64,000 nt of DNA from Clostridiales bacterium oral taxon 876 str. F0540 (GTDB lineage Bacteria > Bacillota > Clostridia > Clostridiales > Clostridiaceae). The first letter of the stretch is position 1; the number at the start of each line of letters is the position of its first letter. The notes beneath the pieces were generated by a model. That model did not search any database and was not told where the DNA came from. It worked only from the letters and a program-made list of their open reading frames with translations. Position numbers and translations under genes: made by a program. The stretch covers positions 17,687-81,686 of the forward strand of contig KE993477.1 in NCBI GenBank assembly GCA_000466585.1. Reading direction: 5' to 3'. Positions 16,363 through 23,784 of the stretch are shown here, in pieces.

Positions 16363-17467
16363 ATTTAAATGGTATAACTATTTTTGTATCTCCTGCTTTA
16401 GGATCCATTATCCAATAAGAAGCTTTTAATGTAAAAGTGCTTGCATCCTTAACTCCTGAAGCTTCAAAAGATATCTTTCCTGAAACCTTAGCTCCTGATG
16501 CAACCTTTGAAAAATCCTGGCTTTCAAAAGGCTTGGCCTCGAACTGATTTCCTGAAGCGTCCAAAAGATATACATTTTTATAAGTTGCCACTGACACATC
16601 ATTTGAAGATTTATTGTCTACGTAAAAATTAACATAAATATTATCTCCATCAACATTTACAGTAGTAACCCCAAACTTTATTTTTCCATTGTATTTTTCT
16701 ACATATTTATTTACTGCAGTTTCAGTACCTGTTTTCACTGGTTTAGCTGTATCTTGCTGCTGTGAATTTATATTATTAGTATTGTTATTACTTGCAGTTT
16801 GGTTAGCCTGAACTGAGGTTTTAGGAGCTTCATTTTTCACTTCGTTGTCTTTCTTAGTTAATGACTTTATTCCAATGAAAACTGCCAGTAAAACAGCAAG
16901 TCCAATAACTGCATACTTATAATTTATTCCGCTCTTCTTTAATGCACTATTATCATTTGATGACTTTAGATTTAGTTCAAAATCTTTAATCTTGCTATTC
17001 AAATTATCTTTTTCAACATTTGAAGATGGTCTGCGCTGTAACTTTTCTGATATATTATCTGCTGAACAATACTCTTCAAAGTACCATGATACTAATGTTG
17101 ACAAACTTCCTATACAAGGTTGTATGTATTCAGAAGTTATACTATCCGGATCATCTCCATTGTCATGTGCTGCCAAATTTCCATAGCCTTGTATAGTCCT
17201 AAGAGGCACTACTATCTTCTGTGGAATAACCTTGTTTTCTATTAATTTTCTTATAAGCTCATCCAGCATAAGCTTGCCTGGATTAGAATTCACTTCATTA
17301 ATGTAAAGATTTTTACATATTGCCTCTGCAGCTTTTCTGGCCTGCTGAAGAGAAACCTCAGGATCTGTCTGCTCATAAGCTATAGTCTTTTCATACATTT
17401 TTTTAATTCTTTCAACTTCTTTTTCTAAATAATTAATTCTGTCTTCAAGATTTTCTCTCTGACCCAT
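16361..17467 (-). CDS. DUF4145-like (HEPN-like) domain, membrane helix and extracellular beta domain
   Basis: A 368-residue protein. A coiled coil (residues 4-35) leads into a helical domain to about 145 with KAAEAICKNLY and TIQGYGNLAAHDN, the pattern of DUF4145/HEPN-like modules. A membrane helix follows near 186-203 (YAVIGLAVLLAVFIGIKSL), then a low-complexity Asn/Gln/Thr linker and a beta domain of DUF4352/DUF5067 type (NIYVNFYVDNKSSNDV) to the end. The start is the ATG at 17467 with GGAGGG before it. It is first in line before the DHH/CorA-like gene on the same strand. It could sense envelope or cell state across the membrane; this is inference. Confidence 0.72.
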   Translation of the reverse strand: MGQRENLEDRINYLEKEVERIKKMYEKTIAYEQTDPEVSLQQARKAAEAICKNLYINEVNSNPGKLMLDELIRKLIENKVIPQKIVVPLRTIQGYGNLAAHDNGDDPDSITSEYIQPCIGSLSTLVSWYFEEYCSADNISEKLQRRPSSNVEKDNLNSKIKDFELNLKSSNDNSALKKSGINYKYAVIGLAVLLAVFIGIKSLTKKDNEVKNEAPKTSVQANQTASNNNTNNINSQQQDTAKPVKTGTETAVNKYVEKYNGKIKFGVTTVNVDGDNIYVNFYVDNKSSNDVSVATYKNVYLLDASGNQFEAKPFESQDFSKVASGAKVSGKISFEASGVKDASTFTLKASYWIMDPKAGDTKIVIPFK

Positions 17468-17576
17468 AGAACCCTCCAGCAAAGTAAATATTTATTATCC
17501 TAATAATTATCGTTTATAATGTTAAATAGTTTAATTATTTTAAACTTCCTATACTGTATATCTCCGAAAGATAAGT

Positions 17577-17608
17577 AGGCACTAGAGTTACTAATTATTC
17601 TAGTGCCT
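17577..17608. terminator. Hairpin after the FrnE/DsbA-like gene
   Basis: A perfect 10-bp stem (AGGCACTAGA and TCTAGTGCCT) starts eight bases after the stop of the minus-strand gene. The T-rich flank is stronger on the plus side (GTTTGTTTTATTT), so its direction is uncertain. Confidence 0.6.
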
Positions 17609-17615
17609 GTTTGTT

Positions 17616-18227
17616 TTATTTAACTTGCTCTTTCTCTATCTGAAGCAAAGCTTCTCTGAAGCTTTCTATAGCTTGAGCTCCTACTACTGCATACTTGTTA
17701 TCTATAATAAAAGTTGGTGTACTGTTTATTCCATTTTCATGTGCTATTTGCTGAGTTTCTTCAAGTATGTTATCATACTTTCCTTCTTGTATATTTTTTA
17801 ATAAATCCCTGCTATCAAGTCCTATCTTTTCAGCTATTGAAGAAACTATGTTTATATCTCCGATATCTTTTCCTTGTGTAAAGTATGCGTTAAAAGCTTC
17901 CTCATGAAACTCATGGAATTTTCCCTTTTCTTTAGCATACTCCCCTGCTGCTAATGCCATATGTGAATTAGATAAGATAGTAAATTCATTGAATTGAATT
18001 CCATATTGCTTTCCAGCAGCCTTTAAGTTTTCAATCATTCTATTAAGCTGACCTGCAGGAAATCTTTTAGTAAGTGCCATTCCCTCCTTAGGAGTTTCAG
18101 GATGTATTTCTAATGGAAGCCACTCGTCCTCAATATCAAACTCTTCCTTAAGCTTGTCAACAATACCCTTGCCGACATAACAAAAAGGTCATATGTAATC
18201 AGATAAAATTAAAAATTTGTGTTTCAT
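17616..18227 (-). CDS. FrnE/DsbA-family oxidoreductase, probable selenoprotein (UPFC active site)
   Basis: Reading through one in-frame TGA gives a 203-residue FrnE-type thioredoxin-fold protein. The ATG at 18227 has AAGGAGG ten bases upstream. Codons 9-12 read SDYI, codon 13 is TGA (18189-18191), and codons 14-19 read PFCYVG. FrnE proteins have C-P-x-C-Y-x-G here, so the TGA replaces exactly the first active-site Cys. The rest is intact: WLPLEIHPETPKEG, then the helical insertion and NGINSTPTFIID with the cis-Pro loop. A hairpin 12 bases after the TGA with a GGGTA loop fits a bacterial SECIS. No selA, selB or tRNA-Sec gene is in the window. A nonsense mutation is the alternative. Downstream conventional annotation would start at the internal ATG at 18080. 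Confidence 0.75.
18156..18176 (-). promoter_or_regulatory. SECIS-like hairpin in the FrnE/DsbA mRNA
   Basis: Minus-strand GTCGGCAA (18176-18169) pairs with TTGTTGAC (18163-18156) through six Watson-Crick and two G-U pairs around the loop GGGTA. The first loop G is the 21st base after the TGA. Published bacterial SECIS rules place a G at the start of the apical loop 16-37 bases after the UGA, so this fits. Confidence 0.6.
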
Positions 18228-18309
18228 TTATAAAAAACCTCCTTCAATAAAGACTTTAATAATATTATTATCATACTATATACTATTATGATAATACAAA
18301 TACATAAAT

Positions 18310-18507
18310 TTATGGCAATATAAAGGTCTCGAATTCAGAAAAACTATAATCAGAAATTTCATCAAATATTTTTATGAGCCTCTCTGTATCAGGCGCTTCA
18401 TTAAGTCTATGATTCTGATAAACTATACTCACAATTTCAAACTTCTTATCCTTGATAATACTTTCAAATTTATTTCTTTGTAATTTTAGTTTACCTATTT
18501 CTAACAC
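18310..18507 (-). CDS. Possible small protein upstream of the FrnE/DsbA gene
   Basis: An open frame of up to 65 codons ending ETFILP, mostly predicted helix and charged. A GGGAGG-like site is present, but the only start codon near it is a GTG that overlaps the site itself; no ATG exists in the frame. It lies 80 bases before the selenoprotein candidate on the same strand. It could be a small gene starting at an unusual codon, the remains of one, or chance. No family is recognised. Confidence 0.3.
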   Translation of the reverse strand: MLEIGKLKLQRNKFESIIKDKKFEIVSIVYQNHRLNEAPDTERLIKIFDEISDYSFSEFETFILP

Positions 18508-18671
18508 CTCCCTTTCCCATCTCCACTAGATGATATATATATTTCTATTAATTGTTGATAACTTTCCTATTGATATTTTTAAACAAGCCAAATTTTACTG
18601 TATTACATTTAACACAATTATTACATAAAGAATATTATATACAAAAAATATTCAATAAGGGGGTAATTTTT

Positions 18672-19508
18672 GTGTTCTTAGGTTTAAAAACCATAATTGC
18701 TATTGCACGAATAAGGAATAACAAAGATATAAAAGATAAAGATTTTTTGGACAAGACTATAGAAACCTTTGGATATGCTTATGATTTAACTCAAGACACC
18801 TTCTATTCTACTATGGATGCTTGGCAGAGAAATATGGGTTACTGCCGTTTGTATGATGAATCCGCAGCTCCTACAGGAATGATTGTGGACTGTGAGCCTT
18901 TTTACTTTGAATACAAAGGAAAAAGGTGGCTAATTGAATTATGGAAGGGCCAATATGATATGACCACGGGATGTGAAATAGGAATTTATACATCTGAATG
19001 GGCAAACTTATTTGTCCCTCTCATATATAAAAATCTTTTCTACCATTGTGCAAGCGATGATGAGACTTTAAAAATGTACGTTTGCTTAAAGAAAAATGGA
19101 CAAACTCTTTTTGAAAGAGAAGAAACCCATTGGTGGCTAACCGGATTTAAACTAGGGGAGTTTTCAAAACCTTCCGAGTTAACAATGGATGTTCGTATTA
19201 CCTTTAAGGATGAAGAAATGCGCAATGCATTTGTAGAGTCAGCATTAAAAGTCGGGTATTTGCAAAACGAGATTAATATAAATGAAAATACCGTGGGCTT
19301 TACCTTTAAAAAACCACATTCACCTCAACCTATCACACGAACAAAGCTAACAGACTGGGCTATACAAGTAAAGAACCAGTATTTATGTGATAAGTATCAG
19401 GATGTTACCAGACCATTTAACAAACTAACCGATAAAATAGCTATCATTATGGTACAGGCGCCAGAAATATATAAAAATTTTAAAGCAGTAATAAGAAAAA
19501 AACAATAA
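18672..19508 (+). CDS. DUF4474-domain protein
   Basis: A 278-residue protein. The GTG at 18672 has a GGGGG site eight bases before it; the longer open frame upstream lacks one and reads as non-coding. A hydrophobic N-terminal segment (VFLGLKTIIAIARI) could anchor it. Residues about 50-160 carry the DUF4474 pattern: WQRNMGYCRLYDE, DCEPFYFEYKGKRWLIELWKGQY and GCEIGIYTSEW. The C-terminal half is unassigned. DUF4474 proteins are common in Clostridium, have no known function and resemble lipocalin- or calycin-like folds only weakly. It is followed 32 bases later by a metallophosphoesterase gene in the same direction, probably the same operon. Confidence 0.75.
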   Translation: MFLGLKTIIAIARIRNNKDIKDKDFLDKTIETFGYAYDLTQDTFYSTMDAWQRNMGYCRLYDESAAPTGMIVDCEPFYFEYKGKRWLIELWKGQYDMTTGCEIGIYTSEWANLFVPLIYKNLFYHCASDDETLKMYVCLKKNGQTLFEREETHWWLTGFKLGEFSKPSELTMDVRITFKDEEMRNAFVESALKVGYLQNEININENTVGFTFKKPHSPQPITRTKLTDWAIQVKNQYLCDKYQDVTRPFNKLTDKIAIIMVQAPEIYKNFKAVIRKKQ

Positions 19509-19540
19509 TCTATATAGGCAAACCTTTTAGGGGTGAGAGA

Positions 19541-20446
19541 ATGAAAACATCAAAACGTATATCTCAAGTCTTCAAAACTTCCGAAGAAATACCTTTTAAT
19601 GATTCCTCAAGAATTGTTTTTATAAGTGACTGTCATCGGGGAAATGGGGGCTTATCTGATGCCTTCTCCAAAAACGAAAATCTGTATTTTGTGGCTATAA
19701 ACAATTATTATAATGAAGGTTTCACTTATATAGAAATCGGTGATGGAGACGAGCTATGGAAAAACGGCAATTATTCTGATATTAAAGAAGAATATAACAG
19801 TATTTTTAGATATCTGTCCAAGTTTTATAATGAAGGAAGGCTTTACCTTATCTTTGGAAATCATGATATTGTAAAGAGAAGTGATAAATTTATAAAGAAT
19901 AATTTGTACGAGTATTATGATGAGTTGGAAAACAGAACTGTTGCTTTATTTAAGGATATAAAAGTTCATGAGGGGTTAGTTTTAAGATATACTCCCACCA
20001 ATGATAAAATACTTTTAGTACACGGTCATCAAGGTCAATATATAAATGATAAGCGGTGGCGATTGGGTAGATTTTTATGCAGAACCTTATGGGAACCACT
20101 TTCTGCATTAGGCATTAATGATCCAACAAATACAGCGAAAAACTATGATCAAAAAGAGGCCGTGGAAAAAAAGCTTACTAATTGGTCAAGAAAGAAAAAA
20201 CTAATGCTTATTGCAGGACATACCCATAGAGCTAAATTTCCTGAGGTAGGTGAAATACCATACTTTAACGCCGGAAGTGCTGTTCATCCTCGCTTCATAA
20301 CAGCAATAGAGATTGCAGAAGGCTGCATCATGCTTGTTAAATGGAGTGTTAAGGCAAAAGAAGACGGTACATTATTTATCGGCAAAGAAGTACTTGCAGG
20401 ACCAAGAAGATTAACAGATTATTTTAATACTCTAAAACCTAAGTAA
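19541..20446 (+). CDS. Calcineurin-like metallophosphoesterase
   Basis: A 301-residue soluble phosphoesterase with all five metal motifs: SDCH near residue 29 (D-x-H), GDGDELW near 66 (GDxxE/D), GNHD near 107, the VHGH pair near 166 and AGHTHRAKF near 226. Members of this group hydrolyse phosphomonoesters, phosphodiesters or lipid-A-like substrates such as UDP-2,3-diacylglucosamine, but a Gram-positive host makes the last unlikely. The ATG has a GGGGTGAG site. It follows the DUF4474 gene in the same direction and is closed by a terminator. Substrate unknown; the operon partner suggests they act in one process. Confidence 0.9.
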   Translation: MKTSKRISQVFKTSEEIPFNDSSRIVFISDCHRGNGGLSDAFSKNENLYFVAINNYYNEGFTYIEIGDGDELWKNGNYSDIKEEYNSIFRYLSKFYNEGRLYLIFGNHDIVKRSDKFIKNNLYEYYDELENRTVALFKDIKVHEGLVLRYTPTNDKILLVHGHQGQYINDKRWRLGRFLCRTLWEPLSALGINDPTNTAKNYDQKEAVEKKLTNWSRKKKLMLIAGHTHRAKFPEVGEIPYFNAGSAVHPRFITAIEIAEGCIMLVKWSVKAKEDGTLFIGKEVLAGPRRLTDYFNTLKPK

Positions 20447-20756
20447 ATTTAGTACGCTTATTTATTCTATATATTGTACAAGCTGTTTGTTATTCATATA
20501 CGAGCAGCTTGTTTTATATAGAGTAATTTTCTTAGCATATCATATACCATATAAAATTGAATAAGGCTTTTATATTTAAAAATTGATTCATTAAATTAAA
20601 ATCCAATAAAGTAAATTCAAAATAGATTTTTGATGTAAGTTTTCTGACGAATCAACACATATATTGTAAATTTATGTCTAATAGTTTATAATATTCTTAA
20701 TTTATATTATTAAACTTTAGTTCTTGATTTCGAATTTATATTGGAGTGATGTGTGA
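20447..20756 (+). other. Intergenic stretch: terminator then promoter region
   Basis: About 310 bases. A terminator lies at its left end (20478-20512). The rest is AT-rich and holds no open frame with a ribosome binding site and no riboswitch I can recognise; it presumably carries the promoter of the SBP-GGDEF-EAL gene. Confidence 0.5.
20478..20512 (+). terminator. Terminator of the metallophosphoesterase operon
   Basis: A perfect 8-bp stem (ACAAGCTG and CAGCTTGT) followed by TTTATATA, 31 bases after the metallophosphoesterase stop codon. The loop is long (19 bases). Confidence 0.65.
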
Positions 20757-22991
20757 TTGGAGTATTATAAGAAATATGTCTTTATTCTTTTTTTCTGTAT
20801 TTTTGCCCTGCAAACCTTTCCAGTTAAAGCAGATGTAAAGGAAATAAAATATCAACCCGAAGTAAATTATCCTCCTTACAAATACATGAATAATAATCAA
20901 ATATCAGGTTTTGATATAGAACTTACTAATCTTATTTTTAAAAATGAAGACTATAGGCTTTCTATCTCCACTGACAGCTGGGATAAGATATATGAAAGGC
21001 TTAGGGCTGGAGAAATAGATACAACAGGACTTATGGTAGTGAATAACGAAAGAAAAAAAGATATACTTTTCTCAAACACAGTTTTAGACACTTATATATC
21101 AATTTATACGAGGAATGGATTTGACAGGGTAACTTTGGAGGACCTAAGCAAATATTCAGTTGGCGTTGGCAAAGAGCAATATTCTGAAGACATACTACGA
21201 GATAATCTTAAACTAACGAATTACAAGCAGTATGATAACATTAGCCAAGCAGTAGACGCCCTAGCTAAGGGTCAAATCGATGTATTGTTTGAAAATCAAG
21301 AAGTAGTTAATTACTATATTACAACTAAGGACCTAAAAAATACTATAGTACAGCAAGTTGATGATTTATTTCCACAACATGTTTGCTATGGAGTAAACAA
21401 AGCTAATCCTGAGTTGGTAGATTATATAAATAAAAGGCTTGATGATCTTCATAGATCAGGAGCCTATGAAGAACTTTACCAGAAATACTTTTTCTATCAC
21501 TCAAAAATATACAAGCAAAATCAAAAGGAAAAATATGTAGCACTAGGTATCATTATAATTATTATACTAATTATACTTCATATAGTCTCTCAACGATATA
21601 TAAGAGCACTTAGGAAGAAGGTAATCACTGAAAGAACTCAGTATGAAGATATGCTTAAAGAAAAGTACGAAGAGCTGAAGATGTATCAAGAACAGCTTCA
21701 TTATAATGCATACTATGATTCTTTGACGGGTCTTCCAAACAGATTGTATCTATATGAAAATACATCCTCACTTATAAACACAACTATTAGTGCAGGTGAT
21801 AAAGGCGCCCTATTATTTATTGATGTAGATAATTTTAAACTTATAAACGATACCTTTGGTCACAATGCTGGCGACATCCTTCTTCAAAATATAGCTGCTA
21901 GGTTAATTAAAATATGTCCTAAAAAAAGCAATTTAATAAGACTTGGCGGAGACGAATTTATTATCGTGCTTACTAATATAGATTCAGAAAATAGTGTTGA
22001 AACCATTGGGAAAAATTTAATTGATATTTTTAATGATCCTTTCAGTATAAATGAAATAGTTGTAAATTCTACATTAAGTATTGGTATATGTATGTTCCCA
22101 AAGGATGGAGATAACCTTGGAGTTCTTTTAAAAAATGCTGACACCGCAATGTATAAATCCAAAAGCCTTGGAAGAAATACTTTTATCTTTTATAACGAAA
22201 CTATGAGTAAAGATCTTATGGATAGAATTAATCTTGAAGATAATCTTAAATCGGCTCTCAAAAATAATGAGTTTAAGTTATATTATCAGCCTCAGCTAGA
22301 TTTAACTTCTGGCAAAATAACCGGAATGGAAGCTCTCATTAGGTGGGACAATCCCAAGCTTGGTAGAGTACCTCCCGACAAATTTATATCCGTAGCAGAA
22401 GAAATGGGGCTAATTATACCTATTGGTGAATGGGTAATTAAGACTGCTTGTGAATTTCTCGTTAAGCTGCATAATGAAGGTTTTAAAAATCTTAAAATAT
22501 CAGTTAATATTTCCATTGTACAGCTTATACAAAATAACTTTCCGGATATAGTTATGAGAATTCTTAGTGAGACTGGTTTATCTCCAAACTATTTAGAACT
22601 GGAAATTACAGAAACAGTACTTATGGAAAACATAGATACAAATATTGAAAAGCTTAGAATGCTTCGAAATCTTGGCCTTGATATTGCACTTGATGATTTT
22701 GGAAAAGGGTACTCATCATTAAATTATTTAAAATCTCTGCCTATAAATACTCTCAAAATAGATAAATCTTTTATAGACGATGTAGTTACAAATAACCTTA
22801 CAGAATCAATAGTAAGTTCTATAATACTCATTGGTCATAAAATTGGACATAGTATTGTTGCTGAAGGTATAGAAGATAGGACTCAACTGGCTTATCTAAA
22901 AGCTGCAGGCTGCAATATAATGCAGGGGTATCTTCTGTCAAAGCCACTTCCTGAAGAAGAGGTAATTAGTTTTTTAAATACGCGTAAATAA
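20757..22991 (+). CDS. Membrane receptor with SBP_bac_3, GGDEF and EAL domains
   Basis: A 744-residue bifunctional c-di-GMP enzyme. A signal peptide (to about residue 25) leads to an extracellular amino-acid-binding-type domain of the SBP_bac_3 family (28-245), then a membrane helix at about 262-277, a coiled coil, GGDEF (320-480) and EAL (490-744). The GGDEF motif is intact (LGGDEF near 396-401), but the I-site RxxD five residues before it is replaced by KKSN, so product inhibition is probably absent. The EAL motif (MEALIRW), ETVL and DDFGKGYSSL are also intact. The TTG start has GGAG ten bases upstream. It should couple an external ligand to c-di-GMP levels; which activity dominates is unknown. 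Confidence 0.9.
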   Translation: MEYYKKYVFILFFCIFALQTFPVKADVKEIKYQPEVNYPPYKYMNNNQISGFDIELTNLIFKNEDYRLSISTDSWDKIYERLRAGEIDTTGLMVVNNERKKDILFSNTVLDTYISIYTRNGFDRVTLEDLSKYSVGVGKEQYSEDILRDNLKLTNYKQYDNISQAVDALAKGQIDVLFENQEVVNYYITTKDLKNTIVQQVDDLFPQHVCYGVNKANPELVDYINKRLDDLHRSGAYEELYQKYFFYHSKIYKQNQKEKYVALGIIIIIILIILHIVSQRYIRALRKKVITERTQYEDMLKEKYEELKMYQEQLHYNAYYDSLTGLPNRLYLYENTSSLINTTISAGDKGALLFIDVDNFKLINDTFGHNAGDILLQNIAARLIKICPKKSNLIRLGGDEFIIVLTNIDSENSVETIGKNLIDIFNDPFSINEIVVNSTLSIGICMFPKDGDNLGVLLKNADTAMYKSKSLGRNTFIFYNETMSKDLMDRINLEDNLKSALKNNEFKLYYQPQLDLTSGKITGMEALIRWDNPKLGRVPPDKFISVAEEMGLIIPIGEWVIKTACEFLVKLHNEGFKNLKISVNISIVQLIQNNFPDIVMRILSETGLSPNYLELEITETVLMENIDTNIEKLRMLRNLGLDIALDDFGKGYSSLNYLKSLPINTLKIDKSFIDDVVTNNLTESIVSSIILIGHKIGHSIVAEGIEDRTQLAYLKAAGCNIMQGYLLSKPLPEEEVISFLNTRK

Positions 22992-23031
22992 GATGAGGCA
23001 GTCAATAAAAATTATTGTACTGCCTCATCTT
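22990..23031. terminator. Bidirectional terminator
   Basis: A perfect 13-bp stem (AAGATGAGGCAGT and ACTGCCTCATCTT) between two convergent genes, followed by TATTTTATAA on the plus side. It serves both the GGDEF-EAL gene and the ThiZ-like gene. Confidence 0.8.
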
Positions 23032-23034
23032 ATT

Positions 23035-23784
23035 TTATAATATTTCTAGTATATGTTCTTTTGTATTTAACAGTTCTTGAGATAATAATCTGTTGAGTTT
23101 ATTTTCTCTGCAAAAGTCTATAGCTATCTCTTCTTTTATTACTCCAGGTCTTGAGGATAAAACATATATCCTGTCCGATAAAAATATCGCTTCTTCTATA
23201 TCATGAGTTATAAAAAGTACAGTATTCACTAGCATACTTTTCATATCCAAAAGCCACTTTTGCATTTTTCCCTTTGTAATAGAATCAAGTGCACCAAAAG
23301 GTTCATCTAAAAGCATTATTTCCTCTGAAGAAAGAAAAGTTCTTAGGAAGCTTGCTCTTTGTTTCATTCCTCCTGAAAGCTCATAAGGAAATTTATTTTC
23401 GTAGCCTTTAAGTCCCATTACATCTATATACTTCATTGCCTTTTCTATTGAAACTTTTTTATTTTCTCCTCTTATATCTAAGGGCAGAACAACATTATTA
23501 AGCACTGTCTTCCAAGGAAGCAGCAAGTCTTTTTGCTGCATATAGCCTATATTTCCCTCCACAGAAACAACTCCACTATCTGCTTTCATTAAACCGGTTA
23601 TAATATTAAATAAAGTACTTTTGCCGCAGCCGCTGGGGCCTAATATTGAAATAAACTCCCCCTTATTTACTGTAAGAGAAATATTCTTTAAAACCTCTGC
23701 ATTGTCAAAGCTTTTGCTTACATTTTCAAGCTTAATTAGAGAGTCTTTTTTATTATTGGGGAAGGAATTCATTTGTGAATGCAT
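23035..23784 (-). CDS. thiZ: ThiZ-like ABC transporter ATPase
   Basis: A 249-residue ABC ATPase of the nitrate/taurine/pyrimidine type. Walker A is GPSGCGKST near residue 53, the signature LSGGMKQRA near 143, Walker B IMLLDEPFGALD near 163 and the H-loop TLFITHDIEEA near 195. It overlaps the end of the ThiY-like gene by 32 bases. In the operon it would energise uptake of a thiamine precursor such as formylaminopyrimidine through the ThiX-like permease; the riboswitch upstream supports this. The gene symbol is by operon and family resemblance. Two starts (23784 and 23772) are possible. Confidence 0.85.
   Translation of the reverse strand: MHSQMNSFPNNKKDSLIKLENVSKSFDNAEVLKNISLTVNKGEFISILGPSGCGKSTLFNIITGLMKADSGVVSVEGNIGYMQQKDLLLPWKTVLNNVVLPLDIRGENKKVSIEKAMKYIDVMGLKGYENKFPYELSGGMKQRASFLRTFLSSEEIMLLDEPFGALDSITKGKMQKWLLDMKSMLVNTVLFITHDIEEAIFLSDRIYVLSSRPGVIKEEIAIDFCRENKLNRLLSQELLNTKEHILEIL

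Noticed and set aside
11659..17467. A CRISPR type III or CBASS assignment for the three-gene block
   Set aside because: No repeats, cas genes, cyclase or known signal synthase are present in the window; only the effector-like resemblances support a defence role.
18080..18227. Reading the FrnE/DsbA gene as a simple truncated gene or pseudogene
   Set aside because: The TGA is precisely at the active-site Cys codon, no other disruption exists and a SECIS-like hairpin follows. Recoding explains more; the pseudogene reading stays as the alternative.
18552..18671. N-terminal extension of the DUF4474 protein
   Set aside because: It is a hydrophobic, AT-rich non-coding-looking stretch without a site; the GTG at 18672 follows GGGGG at proper spacing.
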